Source: a bacterium
GTDB lineage: Bacteria; UBP13; UBA5359
Direction: 5' to 3'
NCBI GenBank assembly: GCA_028699365.1
Contig: JAQVUQ010000020.1
Span: forward strand, 1-14,621
Length of the DNA stretch: 14,621 nucleotides
In this document: positions 1 to 7,920 of the stretch, piece after piece
Layout: every line of letters begins with the position of its first letter
How positions within the stretch are numbered: the stretch's first letter is position 1
Made by a program: the position numbers and the translations under genes
The notes under the pieces: generated by a model
The model's input: only the letters and a program-made list of their open reading frames with translations
What the model was told of the DNA's origin: nothing
Databases searched by the model: none

Positions 1-108
1 TTTAGCGCCGATAAGATGTTGGATTTAGTGCGCCACTGGCAAAGGCGCAACCATATTGCCAAAGTGTCTCATTACAAGGCCCGTTTATCTCGTGACAAGT
101 ATACTTAA
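1..108 (+). CDS. Possible C-terminal end of an unidentified plus-strand gene (partial)
   Basis: Frame 1 on the plus strand is open from the first base for 35 codons and ends with TAA at 106-108. It would be the tail of a gene starting outside the window and converging on thrC, whose stop is 20 bases further on. The visible peptide is basic (many K, R and H) and contains the stretch LVRHWQRRNHIAKVSHYKAR. I do not recognise a family. No start, ribosome site or domain is visible, so the case rests on the open frame, protein-like composition and position. It could simply be non-coding sequence that happens to be open. Confidence 0.3.
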   Translation, partial: FSADKMLDLVRHWQRRNHIAKVSHYKARLSRDKYT

Positions 109-119
109 ACGATGTCACG
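91..119. repeat. Inverted repeat between convergent ends
   Basis: CGTGAC (91-96) is matched by GTCACG (114-119). The spacer contains the perfect 10-base palindrome AAGTATACTT (97-106). The structure sits in the short gap between the possible plus-strand gene end and the thrC stop. There is no T-tract on either side, so a classical intrinsic terminator is not supported, although a bidirectional stop signal is possible. Confidence 0.35.
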
Positions 120-127
120 CAGTAATA

Positions 128-1183
128 TTAGTATCCTATGGCTCCGAGGACGGCCGCCAGGGTGGCCGCCACTGTCGGAGGCTCGCCGATGGATTTGATG
201 GCACAACTGGGATCCTTCAGGCCGTGTCCGGTAAGGGTGCAGACTATGGAGGATCCGTCCGGGAAGTAATCCTGACGGGCCAGTTTCAGCACTCCGGCCA
301 CCGATGCGGCAGAACCCGGCTCTGCAAAGACTCCCTCCGACTGAGCCATGCTGCGATAGGCCTCCAGTATCTCTTCGTCCGTAACCTTGTCTATCAGTCC
401 GCCTGATTCGTCCCTGGCCGCCTCAGCGCTCTTCCAACTGGCAGGATTGCCGATGCGGATGGCGGTGGCGATGGTTTCCGGCTTCTCGATAGGATGCCCA
501 TCTACGATGGGTGCCGATCCGGCAGCCTGAAAGCCTATCATTTTGGGCAGACGGGTCGTCTTGCCGTATTGGAGATACTCGCGGTATCCCTTCCAGTAAG
601 CGGTTATATTGCCGGCATTGCCGACGGGTATGGCATGGTATAAGGGCGCATCGCCCAACTCGTCGCAGATCTCGAACGCCGCCGTCTTCTGCCCTTCTAT
701 TCGATACGGGTTGATTGAATTGACCAGCGTTATGGGGTATCTATCGGTAATCTCGCATACCAGACGCAGGGCATCGTCAAAGTTGCCTTCCACGGCTATG
801 ACCCTGGCACCGTGCATCAGAGCCTGCGCCAGCTTACCCATGGCAATGGCGCCTTTGGGAAGAATGACTATGCAATCGATGCCCGCCCGGGCGCTGTACG
901 CGGCTGCGGAAGCTGATGTATTGCCGGTGGAGGCACACATTACAGCCTTGGAACCTTCCTCCAGGGCCTTGGATATGGCCATGGTCATGCCTCTATCCTT
1001 GAATGATCCGGTCGGATTCAGACCGTCGTATTTCAAATAGAGCTTGATATCCTTGCCGACCCGTTTTGCCAGTTTAGGCGCTTCCACCAGCGGAGTGCCG
1101 CCCTCAAGCAGCGTCATCACGGGTGTCTTATCGGTTACCGGCAGATACTCTCCGTATTCCCTGATCAGACCCTTCCAAGCCAT
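128..1183 (-). CDS. thrC: Threonine synthase
   Basis: This cytoplasmic PLP enzyme converts O-phosphohomoserine to threonine, the last step of threonine synthesis. It is 351 residues long, the compact form of the family. The PLP lysine is K62 in [22 protein letters not shown] (about 83-96) and the phosphate-binding [15 protein letters not shown] (about 186-200) are the family's cofactor motifs, and [13 protein letters not shown] lies at about 155-167. The ATG at 1183 is four bases after the hom stop. Its ribosome site, GGAGGAGGAG, lies within the last codons and stop of hom, so translation is probably coupled to hom. No terminator is visible downstream except a weak inverted repeat at 91-119. 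Identification is firm. Confidence 0.96.
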   Translation of the reverse strand: MAWKGLIREYGEYLPVTDKTPVMTLLEGGTPLVEAPKLAKRVGKDIKLYLKYDGLNPTGSFKDRGMTMAISKALEEGSKAVMCASTGNTSASAAAYSARAGIDCIVILPKGAIAMGKLAQALMHGARVIAVEGNFDDALRLVCEITDRYPITLVNSINPYRIEGQKTAAFEICDELGDAPLYHAIPVGNAGNITAYWKGYREYLQYGKTTRLPKMIGFQAAGSAPIVDGHPIEKPETIATAIRIGNPASWKSAEAARDESGGLIDKVTDEEILEAYRSMAQSEGVFAEPGSAASVAGVLKLARQDYFPDGSSIVCTLTGHGLKDPSCAIKSIGEPPTVAATLAAVLGAIGY

Positions 1184-1187
1184 AACC

Positions 1188-2471
1188 TTACTCCTCCTCC
1201 AGCCGTATGAGGCTGCTCACTTCTCTGACGTAATCCCTCTCGCTCAGAACATCGATAGCAGCTTGAATGTTCTTCTCCGCCACTTCATGGGTGATAATAA
1301 CCAGTTCCGCCGTGTCGCCGCCGCTCTTCTGAACGACGGATGATATGCTGACGGCGTGATCACCCAGAACACCGGCCAGAGAAGCCAAAACGCCGGGCTC
1401 GTCCGCCACCTGCATGCGCAGATAATACTTCAACTCTATATCGGATATGGGCCGTATGCTCAACTTATCAAAGCAGGTGCAAGAGATACGCCCGTTGGCA
1501 CAGTTGATAATGTTGCGTGCCGATTCAATCACATCGCCGATGATGGCGCTGCCGGTAGGCAACGAGCCGGCTCCCCGGCCGTAAAACATCAGATCGCCGA
1601 CACCGTCGCCCCGGAGAAAGACTGCGTTGAAGACATCGTTGACCGCTGCCAGGGGATGGTCGGCCGGTATCATGGCCGGGTGAACCCTGGCCTCAACCTG
1701 ACCGTTGAAAGGACGGGCCACCGCCAGCAGCTTGATGACGTATCCCAGTTCGGCGGCATAGGCTATATCCTTGGAACTTATGCCCCTTATGCCCTCGCAG
1801 TATATATCGCTGATATTGATCCGGGTATTAAAGGCAATAGCTGAAAGTATAGCCAGTTTGTAAGCGGAATCGTAACCTTCCACATCGCTGGTTGGATCGG
1901 CTTCGGCGTATCCCATGGCCTGTGCTTCCTGCAGCACATCGGCAAAATCCAGCCCCTCCGTACTCATCTTGGTCAGAATGTAATTGGTCGTGCCGTTGAC
2001 TATGCCCAGGATCTTCTCGACCCTGTTGGCCACCAGCGAGGACTTAAGCGGCCCGATGATGGGAATTCCTCCGCCCACGCTGGCCTCGAAGAGAAAATCC
2101 CGCCCCAGCTCACCGGCCAGATCCAGTATCTCCGAGCCGTGCTTGGCAATGAGCTCCTTATTGGCGGTAACGACGTTCTTGCCCTGCCGCAGCGCTTCCA
2201 TGATAAACTCCCGTGCCGGGTGAACGCCGCCGATCACTTCCACGATAATATCGATATCCGGATCGGCTATCACCTTACGGGCATCGGTGGTCATTATTTC
2301 GGGAGGAAAGGATACCGGTCGGGGACGCTCCAGGTCCAGATCGACAACAGCCGCTATCCTTATGTCCGCCCCTACTCTCCTGGAAATGAGTTCGGCGTTG
2401 CGCTGCAACAGTTCGGCAGTACCGCAGCCCACTGTTCCCAGGCCGAGTATGCCGATATTAATGCGTTTCAT
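1188..2471 (-). CDS. hom: Homoserine dehydrogenase with C-terminal ACT domain
   Basis: The enzyme reduces aspartate semialdehyde to homoserine, the branch point to threonine and methionine. From the chosen start it has 427 residues. The nucleotide-binding GLGTVG is at 10-15, [11 protein letters not shown] at about 102-112, the catalytic region [14 protein letters not shown] at 192-205 (K205), and [13 protein letters not shown] at about 297-309. An ACT domain from about 349 ([18 protein letters not shown]) fits feedback control, usually by threonine. The frame stays open upstream to an ATG at 2603, but that would place 44 codons across the tRNA gene. The ATG at 2471 has GGAGG about seven bases upstream and gives the normal N-terminus [10 protein letters not shown]. 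The gene lies 70 bases after tRNA-Met and is followed by thrC four bases later. Confidence 0.96.
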   Translation of the reverse strand: MKRINIGILGLGTVGCGTAELLQRNAELISRRVGADIRIAAVVDLDLERPRPVSFPPEIMTTDARKVIADPDIDIIVEVIGGVHPAREFIMEALRQGKNVVTANKELIAKHGSEILDLAGELGRDFLFEASVGGGIPIIGPLKSSLVANRVEKILGIVNGTTNYILTKMSTEGLDFADVLQEAQAMGYAEADPTSDVEGYDSAYKLAILSAIAFNTRINISDIYCEGIRGISSKDIAYAAELGYVIKLLAVARPFNGQVEARVHPAMIPADHPLAAVNDVFNAVFLRGDGVGDLMFYGRGAGSLPTGSAIIGDVIESARNIINCANGRISCTCFDKLSIRPISDIELKYYLRMQVADEPGVLASLAGVLGDHAVSISSVVQKSGGDTAELVIITHEVAEKNIQAAIDVLSERDYVREVSSLIRLEEE

Positions 2472-2504
2472 GTTTATCCTCCATCTCAAAAATGCCCGGA
2501 TAAT

Positions 2505-2525
2505 AAAAAAGACTCCGGAGAGCCT
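2505..2525 (-). terminator. Small intrinsic terminator or attenuator between tRNA-Met and hom
   Basis: Read on the minus strand, AGGCTC-TCCG-GAGTCT forms a six-base-pair stem (one G-U pair) with a UCCG tetraloop, followed directly by six T. It begins 17 bases after the end of the tRNA. It would end the tRNA transcript but is short and may leak, which would let hom and thrC be expressed by read-through. Only 33 bases lie between it and the hom ATG, and no promoter is seen there. Confidence 0.6.
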
Positions 2526-2541
2526 GTTGAGAGTTTTGATT

Positions 2542-2618
2542 TGGTGGCTAAGGCTGGACTCGAACCAGCGACCTAGCGGGTATGAACCGCTCGCTCTAAC
2601 CAACTGAGCTACTTAGCC
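2542..2618 (-). tRNA. tRNA-Met (CAT), elongator type, CCA encoded
   Basis: The 77-base cloverleaf has acceptor GGCTAAG/CTTAGCC, D arm GCTC/GAGC, anticodon arm AGCGG-TTCATAC-CCGCT and T arm GCTGG-TTCGAGT-CCAGC. It ends in A73 plus an encoded CCA (2542-2544). The anticodon CAT is read from 2582-2584. The first base pair is G-C, and the anticodon stem lacks the GGG/CCC run of initiators, so it is not tRNA-fMet. The anticodon arm with its following AGGTC resembles elongator tRNA-Met of Bacillus more than the lysidine-modified tRNA-Ile2, which also carries CAT. The elongator assignment is therefore likely but not absolute. Confidence 0.95.
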
Positions 2619-2647
2619 GTGCTGCACCGGTCATAATTGCCGTGATT

Positions 2648-2675
2648 ATTATATCAGAGCAATGCAAATTGTCAA
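2648..2675 (-). promoter_or_regulatory. Consensus housekeeping promoter for tRNA-Met (and probably hom-thrC)
   Basis: The minus strand shows TTGACA (2675-2670), a 16-base spacer and TATAAT (2653-2648), a perfect match to both sigma-70/sigma-A hexamers. Transcription would start near 2641, about 23 bases before the mature tRNA end at 2618. The promoter lies just after the xylB stop. Confidence 0.85.
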
Positions 2676-2681
2676 TCGAGT

Positions 2682-4220
2682 TTACAAACATGCCCGAGCC
2701 ACTGTCTCGTGCAGATCTGCATAAATCTCCTTCAATGCCGGATAGAGACGGCGGTAAACTGAATAGTAATTCTCGTAGACGGTAGAACGCGCCGCATCCG
2801 GTGCCGTCCGCCCCACGATCTCTATGCTGTGGCTGCAGGCCTCGGCCACGTCGGTAAAGACTCCGGCCCCGACTCCGGCCAGAAGCGCCGCTCCCAGAGC
2901 CGCTCCGTCGACGGCGTTGATGACGGTCATATCCACACCGTTGATATCTGCCTGTATCTGTCTCCACATCAGGCTGCGCGCACCACCGCCGGAGGCACGT
3001 ATCTCGTTCACCGGTATGTTCATATCCCTGATCATATCCAGGGAATCACGCAGACCGTAGGCCACACCCTCCAGGACGGAACGGCTCATCTCGGCCTTGG
3101 TATGGCGCAGGCTCAAGCCGAAGAACACCCCCCTGGCGTAGGGATCGGGATGAGGAGCCCTCTCTCCGGCCAGATACGGCAGGAAGACCAGTCCTTCGGA
3201 ACCCGCCTGGGCCTGCTGAGCCTCAGCCGTGATCAGCTCATAAGGATCTATCCCGGCCAGAGCGGCAGCCTCCTTTTCAAGTTGACAAAGGACGTTGCGA
3301 TACCACTGCAGGGATCCGCCGGCTGAGAGCATGACCCCCATAACGTGCCACTTGCCGGGAACGGCATGGCAGAAGGTGTGCAGCCGGCCTTCAGGATCCA
3401 CGGCAGGTTTGTCCGTATAAGCGAATACCACTCCAGAGGTCCCTATTGTAGAGGATACCAGCCCTTCCGTTACAATGCCGGTGCCCACAGCCTGCGCCGC
3501 CTGGTCGCCTCCGCCGCCCACCACCGGCATGCCGGCTGACAGGCCTGTCTCACGTGAGGCCGCGGCACTGACCATGGCGCTGACTACCGGTGACTCAAAG
3601 CAGAGCGGCAGCAACTCCGGCGATAACTCCAGCGCGTCCAGCATGGCACAGGACCATTCCCTGGAGACGACATCGAAGAGCAGGGTGCCGGAGGCATCAG
3701 AAACCTCGGTGGCAAATGCCCCTGTCAGGCGATAGCGGATGTAATCCTTGGGCAGAAGCACCTTGCGCACACGGGCGAAATTTTCAGGCTCATGGTTTCT
3801 GAGCCAGATTATCTTGGGCGCGGTAAATCCCGTCAGAGCCGGATTGGCCGTCAGTTCGATCAGCCGCTCGCGACCGCCGACGCGGTCGGTTATCCATTGG
3901 CACTCCGCCACCGTCCGCTGATCGCACCATAGAATGGCCGGCCTGATGACCTCGTTGTTCTTATCCAGAAAGACGGATCCGTGCATCTGGCCGGACAGGC
4001 CGATGCCGATAACCTCTTCCGGCCTGACTTCCCGCAGAAGCTCTCTCACGGTCTGCACAGTTGCCTGCCACCAGTCTTCGGGGTTCTGCTCGGCCCACCC
4101 GGGCCGCGGCGTATAAAGAGGATACTCGGCGACGGCATGCCGCTTTACCTGTCCATCGTCCCCCAGCAGTATGCTCTTGACTCCGGATGTGCCGATATCG
4201 ATTCCCAAAAGGTAAGACAT
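2682..4220 (-). CDS. xylB: Xylulokinase (FGGY carbohydrate kinase)
   Basis: This cytoplasmic kinase phosphorylates D-xylulose to xylulose 5-phosphate for the pentose phosphate pathway. It has 512 residues, close to the family norm. Visible motifs are the N-terminal phosphate loop GIDIGTSGVK (6-15), the xylulokinase-type GLSGQMHG (74-81) and LWCDQRT (97-103), GGGGDQAAQAVGTG with probable catalytic D239, FLPYLAGERAP (347-356 region), and the adenosine-binding ASGGGARSLMWRQ (409-421). The ATG at 4220 follows AGGAGG, which overlaps the stop of the upstream regulator nine bases away, so the two genes form one unit. FGGY kinases are hard to separate by substrate. The QMHG and WCDQRT motifs favour xylulose, but no xylose isomerase or transporter is in view. 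Confidence 0.88.
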   Translation of the reverse strand: MSYLLGIDIGTSGVKSILLGDDGQVKRHAVAEYPLYTPRPGWAEQNPEDWWQATVQTVRELLREVRPEEVIGIGLSGQMHGSVFLDKNNEVIRPAILWCDQRTVAECQWITDRVGGRERLIELTANPALTGFTAPKIIWLRNHEPENFARVRKVLLPKDYIRYRLTGAFATEVSDASGTLLFDVVSREWSCAMLDALELSPELLPLCFESPVVSAMVSAAASRETGLSAGMPVVGGGGDQAAQAVGTGIVTEGLVSSTIGTSGVVFAYTDKPAVDPEGRLHTFCHAVPGKWHVMGVMLSAGGSLQWYRNVLCQLEKEAAALAGIDPYELITAEAQQAQAGSEGLVFLPYLAGERAPHPDPYARGVFFGLSLRHTKAEMSRSVLEGVAYGLRDSLDMIRDMNIPVNEIRASGGGARSLMWRQIQADINGVDMTVINAVDGAALGAALLAGVGAGVFTDVAEACSHSIEIVGRTAPDAARSTVYENYYSVYRRLYPALKEIYADLHETVARACL

Positions 4221-4229
4221 GTAAGCCTC

Positions 4230-5873
4230 CTATTTTGCCAGCAGATCGTGGATGGCCAGTGCCATCCTGAGGTTCAATTGGTCTTCAGGAGTTTTCAGGT
4301 TGGCTCCGGTCAGAGTCAGTATCTGTCCCAGCCGGTATTCCAGAGTGTGACGATGGACAAAGAGCTGTTCTGCCGCCACCTTGATGCTCTCACCACTATC
4401 GAAATAAGCCTTGAGAGTTTCCACAAGCTCGGTGCGATGGCTCTCGTCGTAGTCGATGAGAACGCCTATGGTCTCGCGCATGAAATTGAGGACCCTGTTG
4501 CGGTCCTGATAGTTATACAGCAGACGGTAACCGCCCATATCATCGTAAAAGGCATCCTTCCCCAAGCCGTGCAGGCGTCGTCCCATCTGGATGGCCTTTC
4601 GGGCTTCCAGATGGCTGCGGTAAAGATCCAGTATATCGCTGTAATATCCGCCCACGCCTATGGAGAACTCCAGGCTGGGCAGATCCCGCTCCAGGCGGCG
4701 GCGCAGGCGCTCCAGATCGGCACGCAGCGTATCTATTTTAAAATCTTCCATGACCGGATAGAGTATCACTATGCTGTCGGAACGGTCCAGCACCACCGGA
4801 TTGACCGCTCCCGGCCAGCGATCCATAATCTCCTGCGTCAACCGGTTGAGCGGTATCTCAGCCGGTGAGGCTTCATCAGCCTCGGAGTTGTCCGGCAGGA
4901 GGACTATGGATACATAGCCCCTTTCAATATCACAGCCCAGTGACTCGGCTCTGGAAGCTATGCTCTCCACAGTCTGAATATTGCCGGAGAGCAATTCGTC
5001 CCAGAGATCCCGATGGAGACGGCGCTCAGCGGTAGCTACGGCTGCGTCCCGTGCCATTTCCAGGGCAGCGGCGGTAGCCGCATGCTCAAGAGCAATGTGA
5101 TCGAAATCCGGCAGGAGCTTCTCGCCCTCCATGACCGAGATATAGCCGCAGCAGCGATTGCGGATACAGATGGGTGCTATTACCCGGGAATCGTAACCTT
5201 CATAGGCGGGCTCGTAGATCCTCTTGGGGCAAGCCAGATCGATCAGCTTATCTGACAGATGCCTGCGCCCCTCCTCGGCTGAGCCGGGAGCTTTCAGACG
5301 CAGAGGACTTCCATCCTCGGCAACAGAGACGATCAGGTCCAGGTTGCGGTCCTCTATCAGCACCGGATGGTCGACCAGGCTGGCCAGAGTAGCGGCTACC
5401 GCTTCTATTCCGCTGCCGCCGGCATCAAGAACCTTCCTTGTAAGCTCACGCTGTACTTCCTCGGAGCGCTTCAGTATCCTTACCTGCTTGTCCAGGAGAA
5501 GATCGTGAACCGAGGTGGATATATCCGTCCAGGGAATATCGGCCGGCACCTGTATCAGAGGGATATCGTCGGCATCGGCCTGTGTTATCATGCCGTCCGG
5601 TATCTTGCCCAGAAAACGCTCCGGCTTGATGGCGATAGCCGATACTCCGGCCATAGCCATCCGTTCCACAAAGCTTTGCTGGGCTTCAGAGTCCTGGCGC
5701 AGAGCAAAGCCGGAAGTCAGTATCAGTTCCTCACCCCTGACCCAGTTGACGATGTCGGGAACTTCGGCTATGGTGACGCGGCGTATCTGCCTGTCCAGCC
5801 CGCCCTCTCCGGCCAGCAGAACGGCACCTTGCAATATCTCCATTTTGAGTAATTCGTTAACGGTTATAAACAT
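4230..5873 (-). CDS. PucR/CdaR-family transcriptional regulator
   Basis: This is a 547-residue cytoplasmic DNA-binding regulator. Residues 1 to about 125 match the PucR N-terminal domain (TVNELL, GGLDRQIRRVTIAEVPD, WVRGEELILTSG). The middle (about 150-440) looks like a GAF-like sensor followed by the degenerate GGDEF-like segment usual in these proteins. The C-terminus (about 480-547) holds the PucR helix-turn-helix, AAEQLFVHRHTLEYRLGQI. The effector cannot be read from sequence; relatives respond to purine degradation products, sugars or sugar acids. It sits directly upstream of xylB, so control of that kinase and of itself is likely. The start gives the normal N-terminus but has no ribosome binding site, and a TAGAAT box lies only nine bases upstream, suggesting a leaderless or nearly leaderless transcript. 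Confidence 0.9.
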   Translation of the reverse strand: MFITVNELLKMEILQGAVLLAGEGGLDRQIRRVTIAEVPDIVNWVRGEELILTSGFALRQDSEAQQSFVERMAMAGVSAIAIKPERFLGKIPDGMITQADADDIPLIQVPADIPWTDISTSVHDLLLDKQVRILKRSEEVQRELTRKVLDAGGSGIEAVAATLASLVDHPVLIEDRNLDLIVSVAEDGSPLRLKAPGSAEEGRRHLSDKLIDLACPKRIYEPAYEGYDSRVIAPICIRNRCCGYISVMEGEKLLPDFDHIALEHAATAAALEMARDAAVATAERRLHRDLWDELLSGNIQTVESIASRAESLGCDIERGYVSIVLLPDNSEADEASPAEIPLNRLTQEIMDRWPGAVNPVVLDRSDSIVILYPVMEDFKIDTLRADLERLRRRLERDLPSLEFSIGVGGYYSDILDLYRSHLEARKAIQMGRRLHGLGKDAFYDDMGGYRLLYNYQDRNRVLNFMRETIGVLIDYDESHRTELVETLKAYFDSGESIKVAAEQLFVHRHTLEYRLGQILTLTGANLKTPEDQLNLRMALAIHDLLAK

Positions 5874-5882
5874 GGCAGTTAC

Positions 5883-5919
5883 ATTCTACAATATGCGAGA
5901 GAATATTAACAGAGTTAAT
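5883..5919 (-). promoter_or_regulatory. Probable -10 box and operator-like inverted repeat upstream of the PucR-type gene
   Basis: TAGAAT occupies 5888-5883 on the minus strand, nine bases before the regulator's ATG. No good -35 hexamer is seen at 16-18 bases; TGTTAA at 17 bases is the closest. The inverted repeat ATTAAC-TCT-GTTAAT (5905-5919) covers this -35 position and overlaps the TAA stop of the upstream CBS gene. It is a candidate binding site for the regulator itself, which is inference. Confidence 0.45.
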
Positions 5920-6376
5920 CAGTTATAACACTACGACCGGAGGCATAGCGAACTATATCGGCTCTGGTAACTATGCCCACCAGCACGTCGTCAACTATGA
6001 CGGGAACGCGGTTTATATCTCGCGTCACCATCAGATCTGCTATCTCCCGAACCGGCGTATCGGGACCGACCGATATGACCTCGCGGGTCATGATATCGGC
6101 CGCTCTCATGCCGACCATCTTCCTGACGGCTTCCTCGTAATGCTGCAGCCCGCCCAGAAAGATGATGCCATCCAGTATCTGGATAAACGCCGGCAAACGC
6201 AGACTGGCATCCCTGAAGATGATGTCCTCCTCAGAGACTACGCCCACAACGCGACCGCCCTCCGTGACCGGCAGCCCGCTTATACGGCGCTCCTTGAGTA
6301 TGTCTGCGATCTCCCTCACGGTTGCAGACGGATTGACGGTGATCACGTCACGGCTCATGATATCCGATGCTTTCAT
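5915..6376 (-). CDS. Stand-alone tandem CBS-domain protein
   Basis: The 153-residue protein consists of two CBS domains and little else. The first (about 1-55) begins KASDIMSRDVITVNP and includes RRISGLPVTEGGRVVGVVSEEDI. The second (about 92-150) begins AADIMTREVISVGPDTPVREIA and includes DINRVPVIVDDVLVGIVTRADIV. A hydrophobic linker of about 35 residues (LPAFIQILDGIIFLGGLQHYEEAV) separates them. CBS pairs bind adenine nucleotides such as AMP, ATP, S-adenosylmethionine or c-di-AMP. The start overlaps the nnr stop as ATGA, so translation is coupled. Its size and position at the end of a run that starts with cdaA make a DarB/CbpB-like c-di-AMP sensor possible but unproven. Confidence 0.85.
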   Translation of the reverse strand: MKASDIMSRDVITVNPSATVREIADILKERRISGLPVTEGGRVVGVVSEEDIIFRDASLRLPAFIQILDGIIFLGGLQHYEEAVRKMVGMRAADIMTREVISVGPDTPVREIADLMVTRDINRVPVIVDDVLVGIVTRADIVRYASGRSVITD

Positions 6377-7920
6377 ACGGTCCCCTCCAACTTGATAAAA
6401 GCTGCCGGCAGATAGTCTATGATATCCCCGGCCACCAGAGATCTCATCCCTTTATCGGCCGCTGCCAGGTCGCCGGCCAGACCGTGCAGATAGACACCCA
6501 GCACCGCCGCATCGTAAAGAGCTGTGCCCTGTGCGATGAGAGCGGCGATCAGACCTGTCAGCACATCGCCCGATCCACCCGTGGCCATACCGGGATTCCC
6601 GGTAGGATTGATGAAGAGACGGCCGTCCGGATGGGCTACCAGCGTTCTGGCCCCTTTCAGGACGGTTACCGTTCCGTAAATTTCCGCCGCCCGCAACACC
6701 GCCTTGAACCTGTCGTCCTGCACCGCAGCAGCGCTGGTATCCAGAAGATGCCCCATCTCACCAGGATGAGGCGTCAGCACTGCCCTGGCCCCGGGCAGCG
6801 GCCCTGACGGGGACAGGGCGTAAAGCGCATCCGCATCTATGACCACAGGGCCGTCATATTCCAGCAAAAGTTGTCTGACAAAATCCAGAGCCTCGTCATG
6901 CCTGGTCATGCCCGGACCGACGGCAACTACGTCAGCTTCGTTCAGTATGCCCATAAGTCCGGGCAGCGCCGAAGGAGCGATGCAGCCGTCCTGAGTACCG
7001 TTCACCGGCGAAACCATCAGTTCCCGGTGACAGGCAGCCACCACCGGTTGCTGCTGTGCGGGAACGGCAATCCTGACCATTCCCGCCCCGCCCCGCAGCG
7101 CCGACATGCCGGCCATAGCGATAGCCCCTGTCATGCTCCTGGCCCCACCTATGGCCAGCACCAGGCCCGCTGCATTCTTATAGGCCTGCGGCGATCTTGG
7201 CGGCAGCATGGCGGCCGCCTCCGGTTCGATAAGAATATTAGTTCTGAGATCATCAGATACCAGCAACGCCCTGGGGATAGAGATATCCGCCACGGAGAGC
7301 GTCCCCGCATAATCCACGCCGGGGTATACCAGCAGGCCGGGCTTGGGCAAAGCCAGAGTTACCGTGCGTGCAGCCTGGACGGCCTCAGGAAACGGCTTGC
7401 CGCTGTCTGCATCCAGGCCGGAGGGAATATCCACGGCCAGAACGGCGCCGCCGGTGGAGTTCAACAGGCGAACGGCCTCCAGTGCCAAACCCTCCACCGG
7501 ACCGTTAAGCCCTGTTCCCAGCAGAGCATCCACGGCCAGATGGCAGCCCAGCAGATCGTGTCGCAACTCATTGAGTCCGGCTTCATCCAGAACTTCCGTC
7601 AGAGGAATGCCGAGGCGCACCGCAACTTCCGCATTAGTCCTGGCGTCTCCCTTCACGGCGGACAGAGCCCCTATAATATATACACGGGCACCGATGCCTC
7701 TGTTGAAGAGATGACGAGCAACGACCATGCCGTCCCCGCCGTTGTTGCCTCGGCCGCAAACTACGCATACCCGGGGGGCGCATATGCCTTCCAGCATCAC
7801 CATAGCCGTTGAAGCTACGGAAATACCGGCGTTCTCCATGAGTACGATAGATGGTATGCCATAATCATCAACGGCATATTTATCGATGCTGCGCATCTCC
7901 GCCGATCGGGCTACTTTCAA
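6373..7920 (-). CDS. nnr: Bifunctional NAD(P)H-hydrate epimerase / ADP-dependent NAD(P)H-hydrate dehydratase
   Basis: This enzyme repairs hydrated NADH and NADPH. The N-terminal half (about 1-215) is the YjeF_N epimerase with VCGRGNNGGDGMVVARHL. The C-terminal half (about 240-510) is the ribokinase-like dehydratase with AVGPGM, VIDADALYAL, LTPHPGEMGHLL, TVLKGARTLV and GNPGMATGGSGDVLTG. The total is 515 residues from the chosen start. I chose TTG at 7920 because GGAGG lies eight bases upstream and the resulting LKVARSAEMRSIDKYAV (initiator read as Met) fits the usual N-terminus. In-frame TTG at 7935 and GTG at 7929 are alternatives with no better signal. The start lies inside the end of acpS (41-base overlap), and the stop overlaps the CBS start. 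Confidence 0.93.
   Translation of the reverse strand: MKVARSAEMRSIDKYAVDDYGIPSIVLMENAGISVASTAMVMLEGICAPRVCVVCGRGNNGGDGMVVARHLFNRGIGARVYIIGALSAVKGDARTNAEVAVRLGIPLTEVLDEAGLNELRHDLLGCHLAVDALLGTGLNGPVEGLALEAVRLLNSTGGAVLAVDIPSGLDADSGKPFPEAVQAARTVTLALPKPGLLVYPGVDYAGTLSVADISIPRALLVSDDLRTNILIEPEAAAMLPPRSPQAYKNAAGLVLAIGGARSMTGAIAMAGMSALRGGAGMVRIAVPAQQQPVVAACHRELMVSPVNGTQDGCIAPSALPGLMGILNEADVVAVGPGMTRHDEALDFVRQLLLEYDGPVVIDADALYALSPSGPLPGARAVLTPHPGEMGHLLDTSAAAVQDDRFKAVLRAAEIYGTVTVLKGARTLVAHPDGRLFINPTGNPGMATGGSGDVLTGLIAALIAQGTALYDAAVLGVYLHGLAGDLAAADKGMRSLVAGDIIDYLPAAFIKLEGTV

Noticed and set aside
2472-2603. Longer hom start at the ATG of 2603 adding 44 residues
   Set aside because: It would translate through the tRNA-Met gene and the hairpin. 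The ATG at 2471 has a proper ribosome site and gives the usual N-terminus.
2542-2618. Reading the CAT tRNA as initiator tRNA or as tRNA-Ile2
   Set aside because: Its first base pair is matched G-C and it has no GGG/CCC anticodon stem, which rules out the initiator. The anticodon arm fits elongator Met better than Ile2, although tilS-type modification cannot be excluded from sequence alone.
2596-2967. Minus-strand open frame of 123 codons with RRGRG-like repeats
   Set aside because: It is an out-of-frame shadow of the xylB C-terminus that also crosses the tRNA promoter. The low-complexity Arg/Gly comes from shifted GC-rich codons.
3981-4868. Plus-strand open frame of 295 codons
   Set aside because: It is antisense across the xylB/PucR junction, where both minus-strand genes have strong family motifs. 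It shows no recognisable domain of its own.
6871-7812. Plus-strand open frame of 313 codons
   Set aside because: It is antisense to nnr, whose catalytic motifs are intact. The translation is rich in Gln, His and Arg with no domain.
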